Part shown: piece by piece, positions 1-6,778 of the stretch | How the letters are laid out: every line of letters begins with the position of its first letter | Numbering within the stretch: position 1 is the first letter of the stretch | DNA from: F23-B02 sp963625655 | GTDB lineage: Bacteria > Bacillota > Clostridia > Oscillospirales > Oscillospiraceae | DNA length: 8,597 nt | Assembly (NCBI GenBank): GCA_963625655.1 | Contig: CAVFTS010000042.1 | Span: 1-8,597 of the forward strand | Direction of reading: 5' to 3' | The notes under the pieces: model-generated | What the model was told of the DNA's origin: nothing | Database searches by the model: none | Seen by the model: the letters and a program-made list of their open reading frames with translations, nothing else | Translations under genes and position numbers: made by a program

Positions 1-16
1 TTTCGGAGGAAAAGAT

Positions 17-3000
17 ATGGTAAGGAAGTACAAGACGATGGACGGCAACGAGGCTGCCGCACATGTAAGCTATGCGTTTACAGAGGTAGCGGCGATCTAC
101 CCGATCACGCCGTCCAGCCCCATGGCAGACTTTGTGGATCAGTGGTCCGCGAAGGGACAGAAGAACATCTTCGGAAGCAGGGTAAAGGTTCAGGAGATGC
201 AGGCGGAATCGGGCGCAGCGGGTGCGGTACACGGCTCGCTGAACGCAGGCGCGCTGACGACGACGTACACGGCGTCGCAGGGACTGCTGCTCATGATTCC
301 GAATATGTACAAGATGGCGGGCGAGCTTTTGCCTGCGGTGTTCCACGTTACTGCAAGAGCGATAGCGTCGCACACGCTCAGCATCTTCGGCGACCACAGC
401 GACATTATGGCGTGCCGCCAGACCGGCTTTGCAATGCTGGGCGAGGGCAACGTGCAGGAGGTCATGGACCTTGCACCGGTTGCGCACCTTGCGGCAATAA
501 AGGGCAGAGTGCCGTTTGTCAACTTCTTCGACGGCTTCCGTACCTCGCACGAGATACAGAAGATAGCCGTTTGGGATTACGAGGACCTCAAGGAAATGTG
601 CGACATGGATGCGGTCAAGGCGTTCAGAGACAGAGCGCTGAATCCTGAGCATCCGAGCATGAGAGGCTCACACGAGAACGGAGATATATTCTTCCAGAAC
701 AGAGAAGCGTCGAACGTGTACTACGAAGCGATCCCGGAGATTGTTGAGGAGTACATGGGCAAGATAAACGCAAAGCTGGGAACGGACTACAAACTGTTCA
801 ATTACTACGGCGCACCCGATGCGGAGAGAGTCATCATAGCGATGGGCTCCATCTGCGACGTAGCGGAGGAGGTCATAGACCACCTTACGGCAAAGGGCGA
901 GAAGGTCGGACTCGTGAAGGTCAGGCTTTACAGACCGTTCAGAGCGGACAAGCTGCTTGAAGCGATACCCGAGACCTGCAGGAAGATAGCGGTGCTTGAC
1001 CGCACGAAGGAGCCGGGCGCACAGGGCGAGCCTCTGTACCTCGACGTTGTGACGGCGGTCGCAAATGCGGGCAAGAGCGTCAAGGTCTGCGGCGGACGCT
1101 ACGGACTGGGCTCCAAGGACACTCCGCCGGCAAGCGTGTTTGCGGTGTACAAGGAGCTTTTAAAGGACGAACCCAAGCGTCAGTTCACCATCGGCATCGT
1201 GGACGATGTGACGGGACTGTCGCTGCCTGAGGAGGCGGTACCGTCCACTGCGGCGGAAGGTACGGTAGAGTGCAAGTTCTGGGGACTCGGCGGCGACGGC
1301 ACCGTCGGCGCAAACAAGAACTCTATCAAGATCATCGGCGACCACACAGACAAGAACGTACAGGCGTACTTCCAGTACGACTCGAAGAAGACGGGCGGCG
1401 TCACAATTTCGCACCTGCGCTTCGGCGACAAGCAGATAAAGAGTCCGTACTATATAAATAAGGCTGACTTTGTGGCGTGCCACGTTCCGGCGTACATCAC
1501 GAAGGGCTTCCCAATCGTGCGTGACGTAAAGCCCGGCGGTGTGTTCCTCATAAACAGCCAGTGGAGCTTTGAGGAGCTTGAGCATCATCTCGACGCAGCG
1601 TCCAAGCGCTACATAGCGAACAACGACATTCAGCTTTACATGATAAATGCGATCGACCTTGCGCAGAAGATCGGCATGGGCAAGAGGACGAACACCATTT
1701 TGCAGTCTGCGTTCTTCACGCTGGCGAAGGTCATCCCGCAGGAGGATGCCATCCGCTACATGAAGGAGAAGGCGACGGCGTCGTACCTGAAGAAGGGACA
1801 GGACGTCGTTGACATGAACCACGCAGCGATAGACGCAGGCGCAACGGCGTTTGAGAAGGTGGAGGTTCCCGCATCGTGGGCGACCGCAGAGGATACGAAG
1901 GCGGCGAAGCACTATGAGGGCAGGGAAAAGACCGTGGAGATGGTCAAGACGATACTCGACCCCGTGGGCAGGATGGACGGCGACTCGCTGCCGGTATCCG
2001 CATTCGTGAACCACGCCGACGGCACCTTTGAGCTGGGCGCATCCGCTTATGAAAAGAGAGGCGTTTCCGCTTTCGTACCCGAATGGAACTCCGCAACCTG
2101 CGTACAGTGCAATCAGTGCGCTTACGTTTGCCCCCATGCCACCATTCGCCCCTTCGCACTGACCGAGAATGAGGCGGCAGCCGCTCCCGCAGGCGCCGAC
2201 ATCGTTGACGTCAAGGCAGGCAAGGGCAAGGGCGTTTACAAGTACATCATGGCGATCTCTCCCATGGACTGCATGGGCTGCGGCGTCTGTGTCGGCGTTT
2301 GCCCCACCAAGAGTCTCAAGATGGTCGGACTGGAATCCCAGGCGGATAAGCAGCCCGTATTCGATTACATGGTATCCAAGGTCGCAGAGAAGAAGGAACT
2401 TCAGGACGGCACCGTCAAGGGCAGCCAGTTCAAGCAGCCCTACCTTGAGTTCTCCGGCTCCTGCGCAGGCTGTGCCGAGACCAGCTATGCCCGTCTCGTA
2501 ACTCAGCTTTTCGGCGATCACATGATGATCTCCAACGCAACCGGCTGCTCCTCCATTTGGGGCGGACCGGCTGCGACATCTCCCTACACCGTTAACAAGG
2601 AAGGCAAAGGCCCCGCATGGGCAAACAGCCTGTTTGAGGACAACGCAGAGCACGGTCTCGGTATGTACCTCGGTCAGAAGAAGATAAGAGACGACCTCAA
2701 GGCAAAGACCGAAGAGCTGGTCGCTCTCCCCGGCTGCTGCGCAGAGCTTAAGGCCGCAGCACAGGCGTGGCTCGACAGCTACGACGACACCGAGGCAAAC
2801 CAGGCCGCAGCAAAGGCTTACATCGCAGAGCTCAAGGACGGCATCGTCTCCGCAGACGACTGCATCGCATTCCTCGGCTCCGACAAAGCGAAGGAATACT
2901 TCGGCGATAAGGCTGTCGAGATGAAGGCTCACATGGAAGAAGTCAAGGCAAACGGCGGCGTCAACTGCGACTGCCCCGCCTGCACTCTCGCTTCCGAGAT

Positions 3001-3673
3001 CCTTGCAGGCAGCGATTACCTGAACCGCAAGAGCTGCTGGATATTCGGCGGAGACGGCTGGGCGTTCGACATCGGCTTCGGCGGCGTTGACCACGTTCTT
3101 GCAAGCGGTGAGGACGTCAATATCTTCGTATTCAACACCGAGGTGTACTCCAACACCGGCGGTCAGGCATCTAAGGCATCGAACATCGGTCAGGTCGCAC
3201 AGTTCGCCGCAGCGGGCAAGGAGATAAAGTCCAAGTCCCTCGCCGAGATAGCGATGACCTACGGCTATGTCTACGTTGCGCAGATCGCAATGGGCGCAAA
3301 CTCCATCCAGACCCTCAAGGCCATAAGAGAGGCCGAGGCGTACAAGGGACCGTCCATCATCATCGCATACGCACCCTGTGAGATGCACTCCATCAAGGGC
3401 GGCATGACCAACTGCCAGTCCGAGATGAAGAAGGCTGTCGAGTGCGGCTACTGGAACCTGTTCCGCTACAATCCCGCTGCCGAGGACGGCAGATTCACGC
3501 TGGACAGCAAGGCTCCTGCCGGCGGCTACAAGGACTTCCTCATGAACGAGGCGCGCTACAGCAGACTCACCCGTGAGTTCCCCGACCGTGCGGAGACCCT
3601 GTTTGAGGCGTCCGAGGAGAACGCAAAGGCAAGATACGATCACCTGCAGCGTCTCATCGAGATGTACAAATAA
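17..3673 (+). CDS. nifJ: Pyruvate:ferredoxin (flavodoxin) oxidoreductase, single-chain
   Basis: This cytoplasmic enzyme oxidises pyruvate with CoA to acetyl-CoA and CO2 and passes two electrons to ferredoxin or flavodoxin. The 1218-residue chain shows the full fused domain order. The N-terminal pyrimidine-binding domain carries YPITPSSPMAD near residue 28. A transketolase-C-like domain (KEPGAQGEPLY near 330) and the gamma domain (about 420-620) follow. A two-[4Fe-4S] ferredoxin domain has Cys 695/698/701/705 and 752/755/758/762. The thiamine-diphosphate domain has G1012-D-G, then NTEVYSNTGGQ from about 1040. Proximal-cluster cysteines are C816, C819, C844 and C1121. The ATG start is set by GGAGG at 5-9, 7 nt upstream. 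Length is normal for the family. Two oddities are an enlarged, Cys-containing segment at about 870-1000 and an abrupt change in codon choice near codons 660-680. The identification is secure; physiological direction and electron partner are inferred from the family. Confidence 0.98.
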   Translation: MVRKYKTMDGNEAAAHVSYAFTEVAAIYPITPSSPMADFVDQWSAKGQKNIFGSRVKVQEMQAESGAAGAVHGSLNAGALTTTYTASQGLLLMIPNMYKMAGELLPAVFHVTARAIASHTLSIFGDHSDIMACRQTGFAMLGEGNVQEVMDLAPVAHLAAIKGRVPFVNFFDGFRTSHEIQKIAVWDYEDLKEMCDMDAVKAFRDRALNPEHPSMRGSHENGDIFFQNREASNVYYEAIPEIVEEYMGKINAKLGTDYKLFNYYGAPDAERVIIAMGSICDVAEEVIDHLTAKGEKVGLVKVRLYRPFRADKLLEAIPETCRKIAVLDRTKEPGAQGEPLYLDVVTAVANAGKSVKVCGGRYGLGSKDTPPASVFAVYKELLKDEPKRQFTIGIVDDVTGLSLPEEAVPSTAAEGTVECKFWGLGGDGTVGANKNSIKIIGDHTDKNVQAYFQYDSKKTGGVTISHLRFGDKQIKSPYYINKADFVACHVPAYITKGFPIVRDVKPGGVFLINSQWSFEELEHHLDAASKRYIANNDIQLYMINAIDLAQKIGMGKRTNTILQSAFFTLAKVIPQEDAIRYMKEKATASYLKKGQDVVDMNHAAIDAGATAFEKVEVPASWATAEDTKAAKHYEGREKTVEMVKTILDPVGRMDGDSLPVSAFVNHADGTFELGASAYEKRGVSAFVPEWNSATCVQCNQCAYVCPHATIRPFALTENEAAAAPAGADIVDVKAGKGKGVYKYIMAISPMDCMGCGVCVGVCPTKSLKMVGLESQADKQPVFDYMVSKVAEKKELQDGTVKGSQFKQPYLEFSGSCAGCAETSYARLVTQLFGDHMMISNATGCSSIWGGPAATSPYTVNKEGKGPAWANSLFEDNAEHGLGMYLGQKKIRDDLKAKTEELVALPGCCAELKAAAQAWLDSYDDTEANQAAAKAYIAELKDGIVSADDCIAFLGSDKAKEYFGDKAVEMKAHMEEVKANGGVNCDCPACTLASEILAGSDYLNRKSCWIFGGDGWAFDIGFGGVDHVLASGEDVNIFVFNTEVYSNTGGQASKASNIGQVAQFAAAGKEIKSKSLAEIAMTYGYVYVAQIAMGANSIQTLKAIREAEAYKGPSIIIAYAPCEMHSIKGGMTNCQSEMKKAVECGYWNLFRYNPAAEDGRFTLDSKAPAGGYKDFLMNEARYSRLTREFPDRAETLFEASEENAKARYDHLQRLIEMYK

Positions 3674-3677
3674 TTAA

Positions 3678-3724
3678 ATAAACACAGAAAAAGCAGAGCT
3701 TAGCTCTGCTTTTTCTGTGTTTAT
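3678..3724. terminator. Bidirectional rho-independent terminator between nifJ and galE
   Basis: A perfect 22-bp inverted repeat (arms 3678-3699 and 3703-3724) encloses a 3-nt loop. The inner G+C-rich stem is GCAGAGC/GCTCTGC, flanked by AAAAA on one side and TTTTT on the other, so transcripts from either strand present a hairpin followed by a U-run. It begins 5 bases after the nifJ stop codon and ends 2 bases before the galE stop codon on the other strand, so one element serves both convergent genes. Confidence 0.95.
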
Positions 3725-3726
3725 AC

Positions 3727-4743
3727 TCACTTTTCGTAGCCGTTGGGATTTAAGGTCTGCCAGTGCCAGCTGTCACGGCACATATCCTCAAGACTGTGCG
3801 TTGCCTGCCAGCCGAGAAGCCTTGCGCTCTTGTCGGGGGAGCAGTAGCACACGGGAAGATCGCCCGCACGACGGCCGACAATGCGGTACGGCACACGGAC
3901 GCCGTTCGCCTTTTCAAAGGTGCTGACCATCTGAAGTACGCTGTAACCCACGCCGGTACCGAGGTTGAACACGCTCTCGCCCCGATGCTTCATCATATAG
4001 TCGATGGCGGCAACGTGGCCCCTCGCAAGATCGACGACGTGGATGTAGTCACGCACACCGGTGCCGTCGGGCGTGTCGTAATCGTCACCGAAAACACGGA
4101 GGTACTCGAACTTGCCGATGGCGGTCTGCGAAATGTAGGGCATCAGGTTGTTGGGAATGCCCTTGGGGTCCTCGCCGATAAGCCCGCTTTCGTGAGCACC
4201 GATGGGGTTGAAGTAGCGCAGCAGCACCGCCGCCCATTCGGGGTCTGCGGCGCAGCGGTCTCTGAGGATCTGCTCGCACACATACTTCGTCCAACCGTAG
4301 GGATTGGTGCAGCTTCCCGTGCGTGAGGTCTCGAAAAGCGGCATTTCGTTGTCACCGGAGTACACGGTGGCGGACGAGGAGAAAATGATATTCTTTACGC
4401 CGTGGTCACGCATGGCACGGCACAGCGTTATCGTGGAGCCGAGGTTGTTGTCGTAATACTCAAGCGGCATCTCGACGGATTCGCCGACCGCCTTAAGCCC
4501 CGCAAAATGGATGACACAGTCGATGTCGTGCGTCTCGAAAATGCGGTCAAGCGTTTTGCGGTCACGCACGTCCGCCTCATAGAAGGTGACGCTCCTGCCG
4601 CTTATGCGCTCTATGCGCTTGCCTGCCTCCGCACTGGAGTTTACGAGGTTGTCGATGATTACGACATCCATCCCCTGATTCAAAAGCTCGACGCAGGTGT
4701 GGCTGCCGATATAGCCCATGCCTCCGGTTACGAGTACGGTCAT
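3727..4743 (-). CDS. galE: UDP-glucose 4-epimerase
   Basis: A cytoplasmic NAD-dependent extended short-chain dehydrogenase that interconverts UDP-glucose and UDP-galactose (Leloir pathway and sugar donors for surface glycans). The 338 residues match the family's usual length. Visible landmarks are the Rossmann NAD motif GGMGYIG (7-13), the acceptor-loop serines with S124, the catalytic Y149-x3-K153 pair in NPYGWTKY, YFNPIGAHESG at 177-187, and the GDLP substrate loop at 294-297. The numbering runs almost in register with E. coli GalE. Position 299, Tyr in E. coli, is Cys here, as in the human enzyme, suggesting that UDP-GlcNAc/UDP-GalNAc may also be substrates. The ATG has a GGAGG site (4751-4755 read on the minus strand) 7 nt away. 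It is transcribed alone, convergent to nifJ and divergent from queH, with no other galactose genes in view. Confidence 0.97.
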   Translation of the reverse strand: MTVLVTGGMGYIGSHTCVELLNQGMDVVIIDNLVNSSAEAGKRIERISGRSVTFYEADVRDRKTLDRIFETHDIDCVIHFAGLKAVGESVEMPLEYYDNNLGSTITLCRAMRDHGVKNIIFSSSATVYSGDNEMPLFETSRTGSCTNPYGWTKYVCEQILRDRCAADPEWAAVLLRYFNPIGAHESGLIGEDPKGIPNNLMPYISQTAIGKFEYLRVFGDDYDTPDGTGVRDYIHVVDLARGHVAAIDYMMKHRGESVFNLGTGVGYSVLQMVSTFEKANGVRVPYRIVGRRAGDLPVCYCSPDKSARLLGWQATHSLEDMCRDSWHWQTLNPNGYEK

Positions 4744-4781
4744 AATGTAGCCTCCGATACGATGAAATTCACGGCAATCAT

Positions 4782-4808
4782 TTTATACCATTTTTCCTAA
4801 AGCTGCAA
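4782..4808 (-). promoter_or_regulatory. Predicted galE promoter with extended -10
   Basis: Read on the minus strand, TATAAA lies at 4782-4787 and is preceded by TGG (4788-4790), giving the TGn extended -10. A weak -35, TTGCAG, lies at 4803-4808 with 15-nt spacing; the extended -10 could compensate for the short spacer. It would start transcription about 30 nt upstream of the galE ATG. This is a prediction from consensus only. Confidence 0.55.
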
Positions 4809-4815
4809 CACATAA

Positions 4816-4844
4816 TTGACATTGCCGAGATAAAACAATATAAT
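4816..4844 (+). promoter_or_regulatory. Consensus sigma-A promoter of the queH-queT-nadE-guaA operon
   Basis: A perfect -35 (TTGACA, 4816-4821) and a perfect -10 (TATAAT, 4839-4844) are separated by the ideal 17 nt. The expected start of transcription is near 4851, leaving a leader of only about 20 nt before the queH ATG. That leader holds the ribosome-binding site but has no room for a riboswitch or attenuator. The element stands back to back with the galE promoter. Confidence 0.9.
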
Positions 4845-4860
4845 TAACATTTGAAATATG

Positions 4861-4865
4861 AGGAG
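4861..4865 (+). promoter_or_regulatory. queH ribosome-binding site, which decides the start
   Basis: AGGAG sits 6 nt before the ATG at 4872. An in-frame TTG at 4851 lies upstream of this site, at about the predicted transcription start, so it cannot be a sensible initiation codon. The ATG at 4872 is chosen. Confidence 0.85.
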
Positions 4866-4871
4866 TCGAAA

Positions 4872-5489
4872 ATGAACAGAGAGCAGTTTATGCGAAAATT
4901 CGATAAAGAGGTCGCAGAGCTTGACGGCAGGCGCCCGAAGCTTCTCCTGCACAGCTGCTGCGGTCCGTGCTCCGGCTCGGTCATCGAGCTTTTAAGCAAA
5001 TTTTTCGACGTTACGGTGCTTTGGTATAACCCGAACCTCTGGCCGGAGGAGGAGTTTAATCTGCGGCTTGAAACGCAGAAAAAGCTCATCTCCTGCCTCG
5101 ATAAGGACGGGTCCCACGCAGAGCTTTGCTGCCTTGACTGGGACTGCGGCGAGTATTTTGAGCGTGTTAAGGGTCTTGAAAACGAGCCGGAGGAGGGCAA
5201 GCGCTGCATCGAGTGCTTTAAGATCAGACTCGAAAAAACCGCAAGCTTTGCCGCCGAACACGGCTTTGAATACTTCTGCACTACGCTCACGGTGTCCTCA
5301 CGGAAGGACGCCGTGGTGATAAACGCCGTCGGCAGAGAATGCGCCGAGCGCTTCGGCGTTAAGTGGCTGCCCTCGGAATTCCGCAAGCGTGAGGGGAACC
5401 ACCGTTCAATGATACTTGCGGAAAAGTACGGACTGTACAGGCAGACCTACTGCGGCTGTATGTTCTCACTAAACGGAGGCGGAGAATGA
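4872..5489 (+). CDS. queH: Epoxyqueuosine reductase QueH
   Basis: QueH (formerly DUF208) reduces the epoxide of epoxyqueuosine in tRNA, the final step of queuosine synthesis at the wobble position of GUN anticodons. It is an oxygen-independent alternative to QueG, carrying an iron-sulfur cluster and a further metal site. The 205-residue protein shows the family cysteine pattern: C29-C30-x2-C33 in HSCCGPC, C112-x2-C115 in RCIEC, and C194-G-C196 in YCGCMFS. It also has TTLTVSSRKD near 137-146 and the REGNHRS/YGLYRQ signature at 173-191. The family fit is very good. It is the first gene of the operon, and its stop overlaps the queT start in ATGA, which implies translational coupling with the precursor transporter. 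Its role is inferred from characterised QueH proteins. Confidence 0.94.
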   Translation: MNREQFMRKFDKEVAELDGRRPKLLLHSCCGPCSGSVIELLSKFFDVTVLWYNPNLWPEEEFNLRLETQKKLISCLDKDGSHAELCCLDWDCGEYFERVKGLENEPEEGKRCIECFKIRLEKTASFAAEHGFEYFCTTLTVSSRKDAVVINAVGRECAERFGVKWLPSEFRKREGNHRSMILAEKYGLYRQTYCGCMFSLNGGGE

Positions 5490-6019
5490 AGGGTTTAAGT
5501 CACAAGCTGGCGTTTGCCGCCGTCGTGGGTGCGCTCTATGCGATACTCACAATGGTGCTTGCGCCGATAAGCTACGGACCGCTGCAATTCCGCATTTCCG
5601 AGGCACTGTGCGTTCTGAGCTACTTTACGCCCGCCGCAGCTTGGGGACTGTTTATCGGCTGCGCCATCGCAAACACCCTCTCCGCTGCCGGACTGCCGGA
5701 CGTTATCTTCGGCTCCCTTGCGACGCTTATCGCCTGCCTCGGAATGTCCGCCGTCGGAAAGCACATGAAGGACGGCTTAAAAAGCCGCCTGCTTGCCTGC
5801 TTTCTGCCCGTCATCGTGAATGCGGTCATCGTGGGAGCAATGCTCACCTATGCGTATATCGGGCTTTCCCCCTTGAAGTATCCCGGCGCCTTTGCCGTGT
5901 GTGCGGGCGAGGTGGCGCTCGGAGAGCTGCCCGTCATGTATCTTTTCGGACTGCCGCTTATGAGCTGGCTGCCGAAATATCTGCCCCTTGATAAACTCAG
6001 AAACAACAATGAACAATAG
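5486..6019 (+). CDS. queT: Queuosine precursor transporter QueT (ECF S-component type)
   Basis: An integral membrane protein of 177 residues with about five hydrophobic segments (roughly 7-27, 37-62, 71-91, 101-124, 134-160). The signature GPLQFRISEAL (31-41) and the short length fit the QueT family, predicted substrate-binding subunits of energy-coupling-factor transporters. It would take up a queuosine precursor (queuine, preQ0 or preQ1; the exact substrate cannot be read from sequence) and needs the shared EcfA/EcfA'/EcfT module, not present in this window. Its ATG overlaps the queH stop by 4 nt, with GGAGG at 5475-5479 giving 6-nt spacing. Many relatives are preceded by preQ1 riboswitches; none is possible in the short leader here. 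Pairing with queH supports the assignment. Confidence 0.9.
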   Translation: MKGLSHKLAFAAVVGALYAILTMVLAPISYGPLQFRISEALCVLSYFTPAAAWGLFIGCAIANTLSAAGLPDVIFGSLATLIACLGMSAVGKHMKDGLKSRLLACFLPVIVNAVIVGAMLTYAYIGLSPLKYPGAFAVCAGEVALGELPVMYLFGLPLMSWLPKYLPLDKLRNNNEQ

Positions 6020-6022
6020 ATT

Positions 6023-6026
6023 GGAG
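6023..6026 (+). promoter_or_regulatory. nadE ribosome-binding site, which decides the start
   Basis: GGAG lies 8 nt before the ATG at 6035. An in-frame TTG at 6029 is only 2 nt from this site, too close for initiation, so the ATG at 6035 is chosen. Confidence 0.75.
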
Positions 6027-6034
6027 CTTTGAAA

Positions 6035-6766
6035 ATGAGAGATTACGCCAAGGAATTTGCGGACCGTGTAAGCTATATCAGAGAGCTTGTGGAGAAAAGC
6101 GGCGTTTCCGGCATCGTGTACGGCAACTCCGGCGGCAAGGACTGCTCACTCGTCGGTATCCTGTGCAAGTTCGCCTGCGAAAACACCGTCGGGATAATGA
6201 TGCCCTGTGCGTCGAAGCGCAACTTCGAGCAGGACATGAAGGACGCAAGGGAGGTTTCCGAGCATTTCGGCATACAGAGCCGTGTCATCGACCTCACCGA
6301 CGTGCGTCAGTGCGAGATGGACAGGCTTTCCGCCATCACGACGCTGACCCCCGCAGCGGTCAATAACATCGCACCGAGACTCAGAATGACAACGCTGTAT
6401 GCCGTCGCCGCAAGCGAGAACCGACTCGTCGCCGGAACCGGCAACCGCAGTGAGGCGTATATGGGCTATTTCACGAAGTGGGGCGACGGTGCCTGCGACT
6501 TTAACCCCATATCCGACCTCACCGCCACCGAGGTCATAGAGTTCCTCAAGTGGCTTACGGCTCCCGCCTGCGTCATAAACAAGGCGCCCTCCGCCGGATT
6601 GTTCGACGGGCAGACCGACGAGGATGAGATGGGAGTGACCTACAATGCGATAGACACCTACATCCTCACGGGCGAGGTCTCGGAGCGGGATAAGAAGGTC
6701 ATCGACCGCTTCCACAGGGTAAGCGAGCATAAGCGCAGCGGCATCAGCGTATTCAAAAAGGTTTGA
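6035..6766 (+). CDS. nadE: NH3-dependent NAD(+) synthetase
   Basis: A cytoplasmic enzyme that adenylates nicotinic acid adenine dinucleotide with ATP and replaces AMP with ammonia to give NAD+, the last step of NAD synthesis. The 243-residue chain is just the synthetase domain; there is no N-terminal nitrilase-type glutaminase domain, so free ammonia should be the nitrogen donor. Landmarks are the ATP-pyrophosphatase loop SGGKDC (32-37), GTGNRSE (134-140), GYFTKWGDG (144-152), PSAGLFDGQTDEDEMG (185-200) and the terminal HKR at 232-234. The loop normally reads SGGxDS; Cys37 replaces the last Ser. It starts 15 nt after queT and ends 12 nt before guaA, so it sits inside one transcription unit. 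The family call is secure; the effect of the Cys is unknown. Confidence 0.95.
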   Translation: MRDYAKEFADRVSYIRELVEKSGVSGIVYGNSGGKDCSLVGILCKFACENTVGIMMPCASKRNFEQDMKDAREVSEHFGIQSRVIDLTDVRQCEMDRLSAITTLTPAAVNNIAPRLRMTTLYAVAASENRLVAGTGNRSEAYMGYFTKWGDGACDFNPISDLTATEVIEFLKWLTAPACVINKAPSAGLFDGQTDEDEMGVTYNAIDTYILTGEVSERDKKVIDRFHRVSEHKRSGISVFKKV

Positions 6767-6778
6767 GGGGGAAAGACA

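Noticed and set aside
1160..3643. An 827-codon open frame antisense to nifJ.
   Set aside because: It lies codon-on-codon opposite nifJ, where stops arise only from sense codons TTA, CTA and TCA, which this gene rarely uses. It would begin with GTG, its translation (Leu/Val/Cys-rich) looks like no protein family, and nifJ on the other strand is unambiguous.
3763..4326. A 187-codon plus-strand frame within galE.
   Set aside because: It overlaps the recognisable galE coding sequence in antisense, has no convincing ribosome-binding site and resembles no known protein.
4772..4827. A 7-bp inverted repeat (CGGCAAT at 4772-4778, ATTGCCG at 4821-4827) flanking the divergent promoters, as a possible operator pair.
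   Set aside because: Arms of 7 bp about 42 bp apart are expected by chance in a region this size, and the arms sit asymmetrically with respect to the two promoters.
4851..4871. TTG start for queH seven codons upstream.
   Set aside because: It precedes the ribosome-binding site and coincides with the predicted transcription start; the ATG at 4872 is well placed.
4744..4871. A preQ1 riboswitch or other structured leader before queH-queT.
   Set aside because: The strong promoter leaves only about 20 nt of leader, and I could not see a preQ1-type aptamer pattern in the interval.
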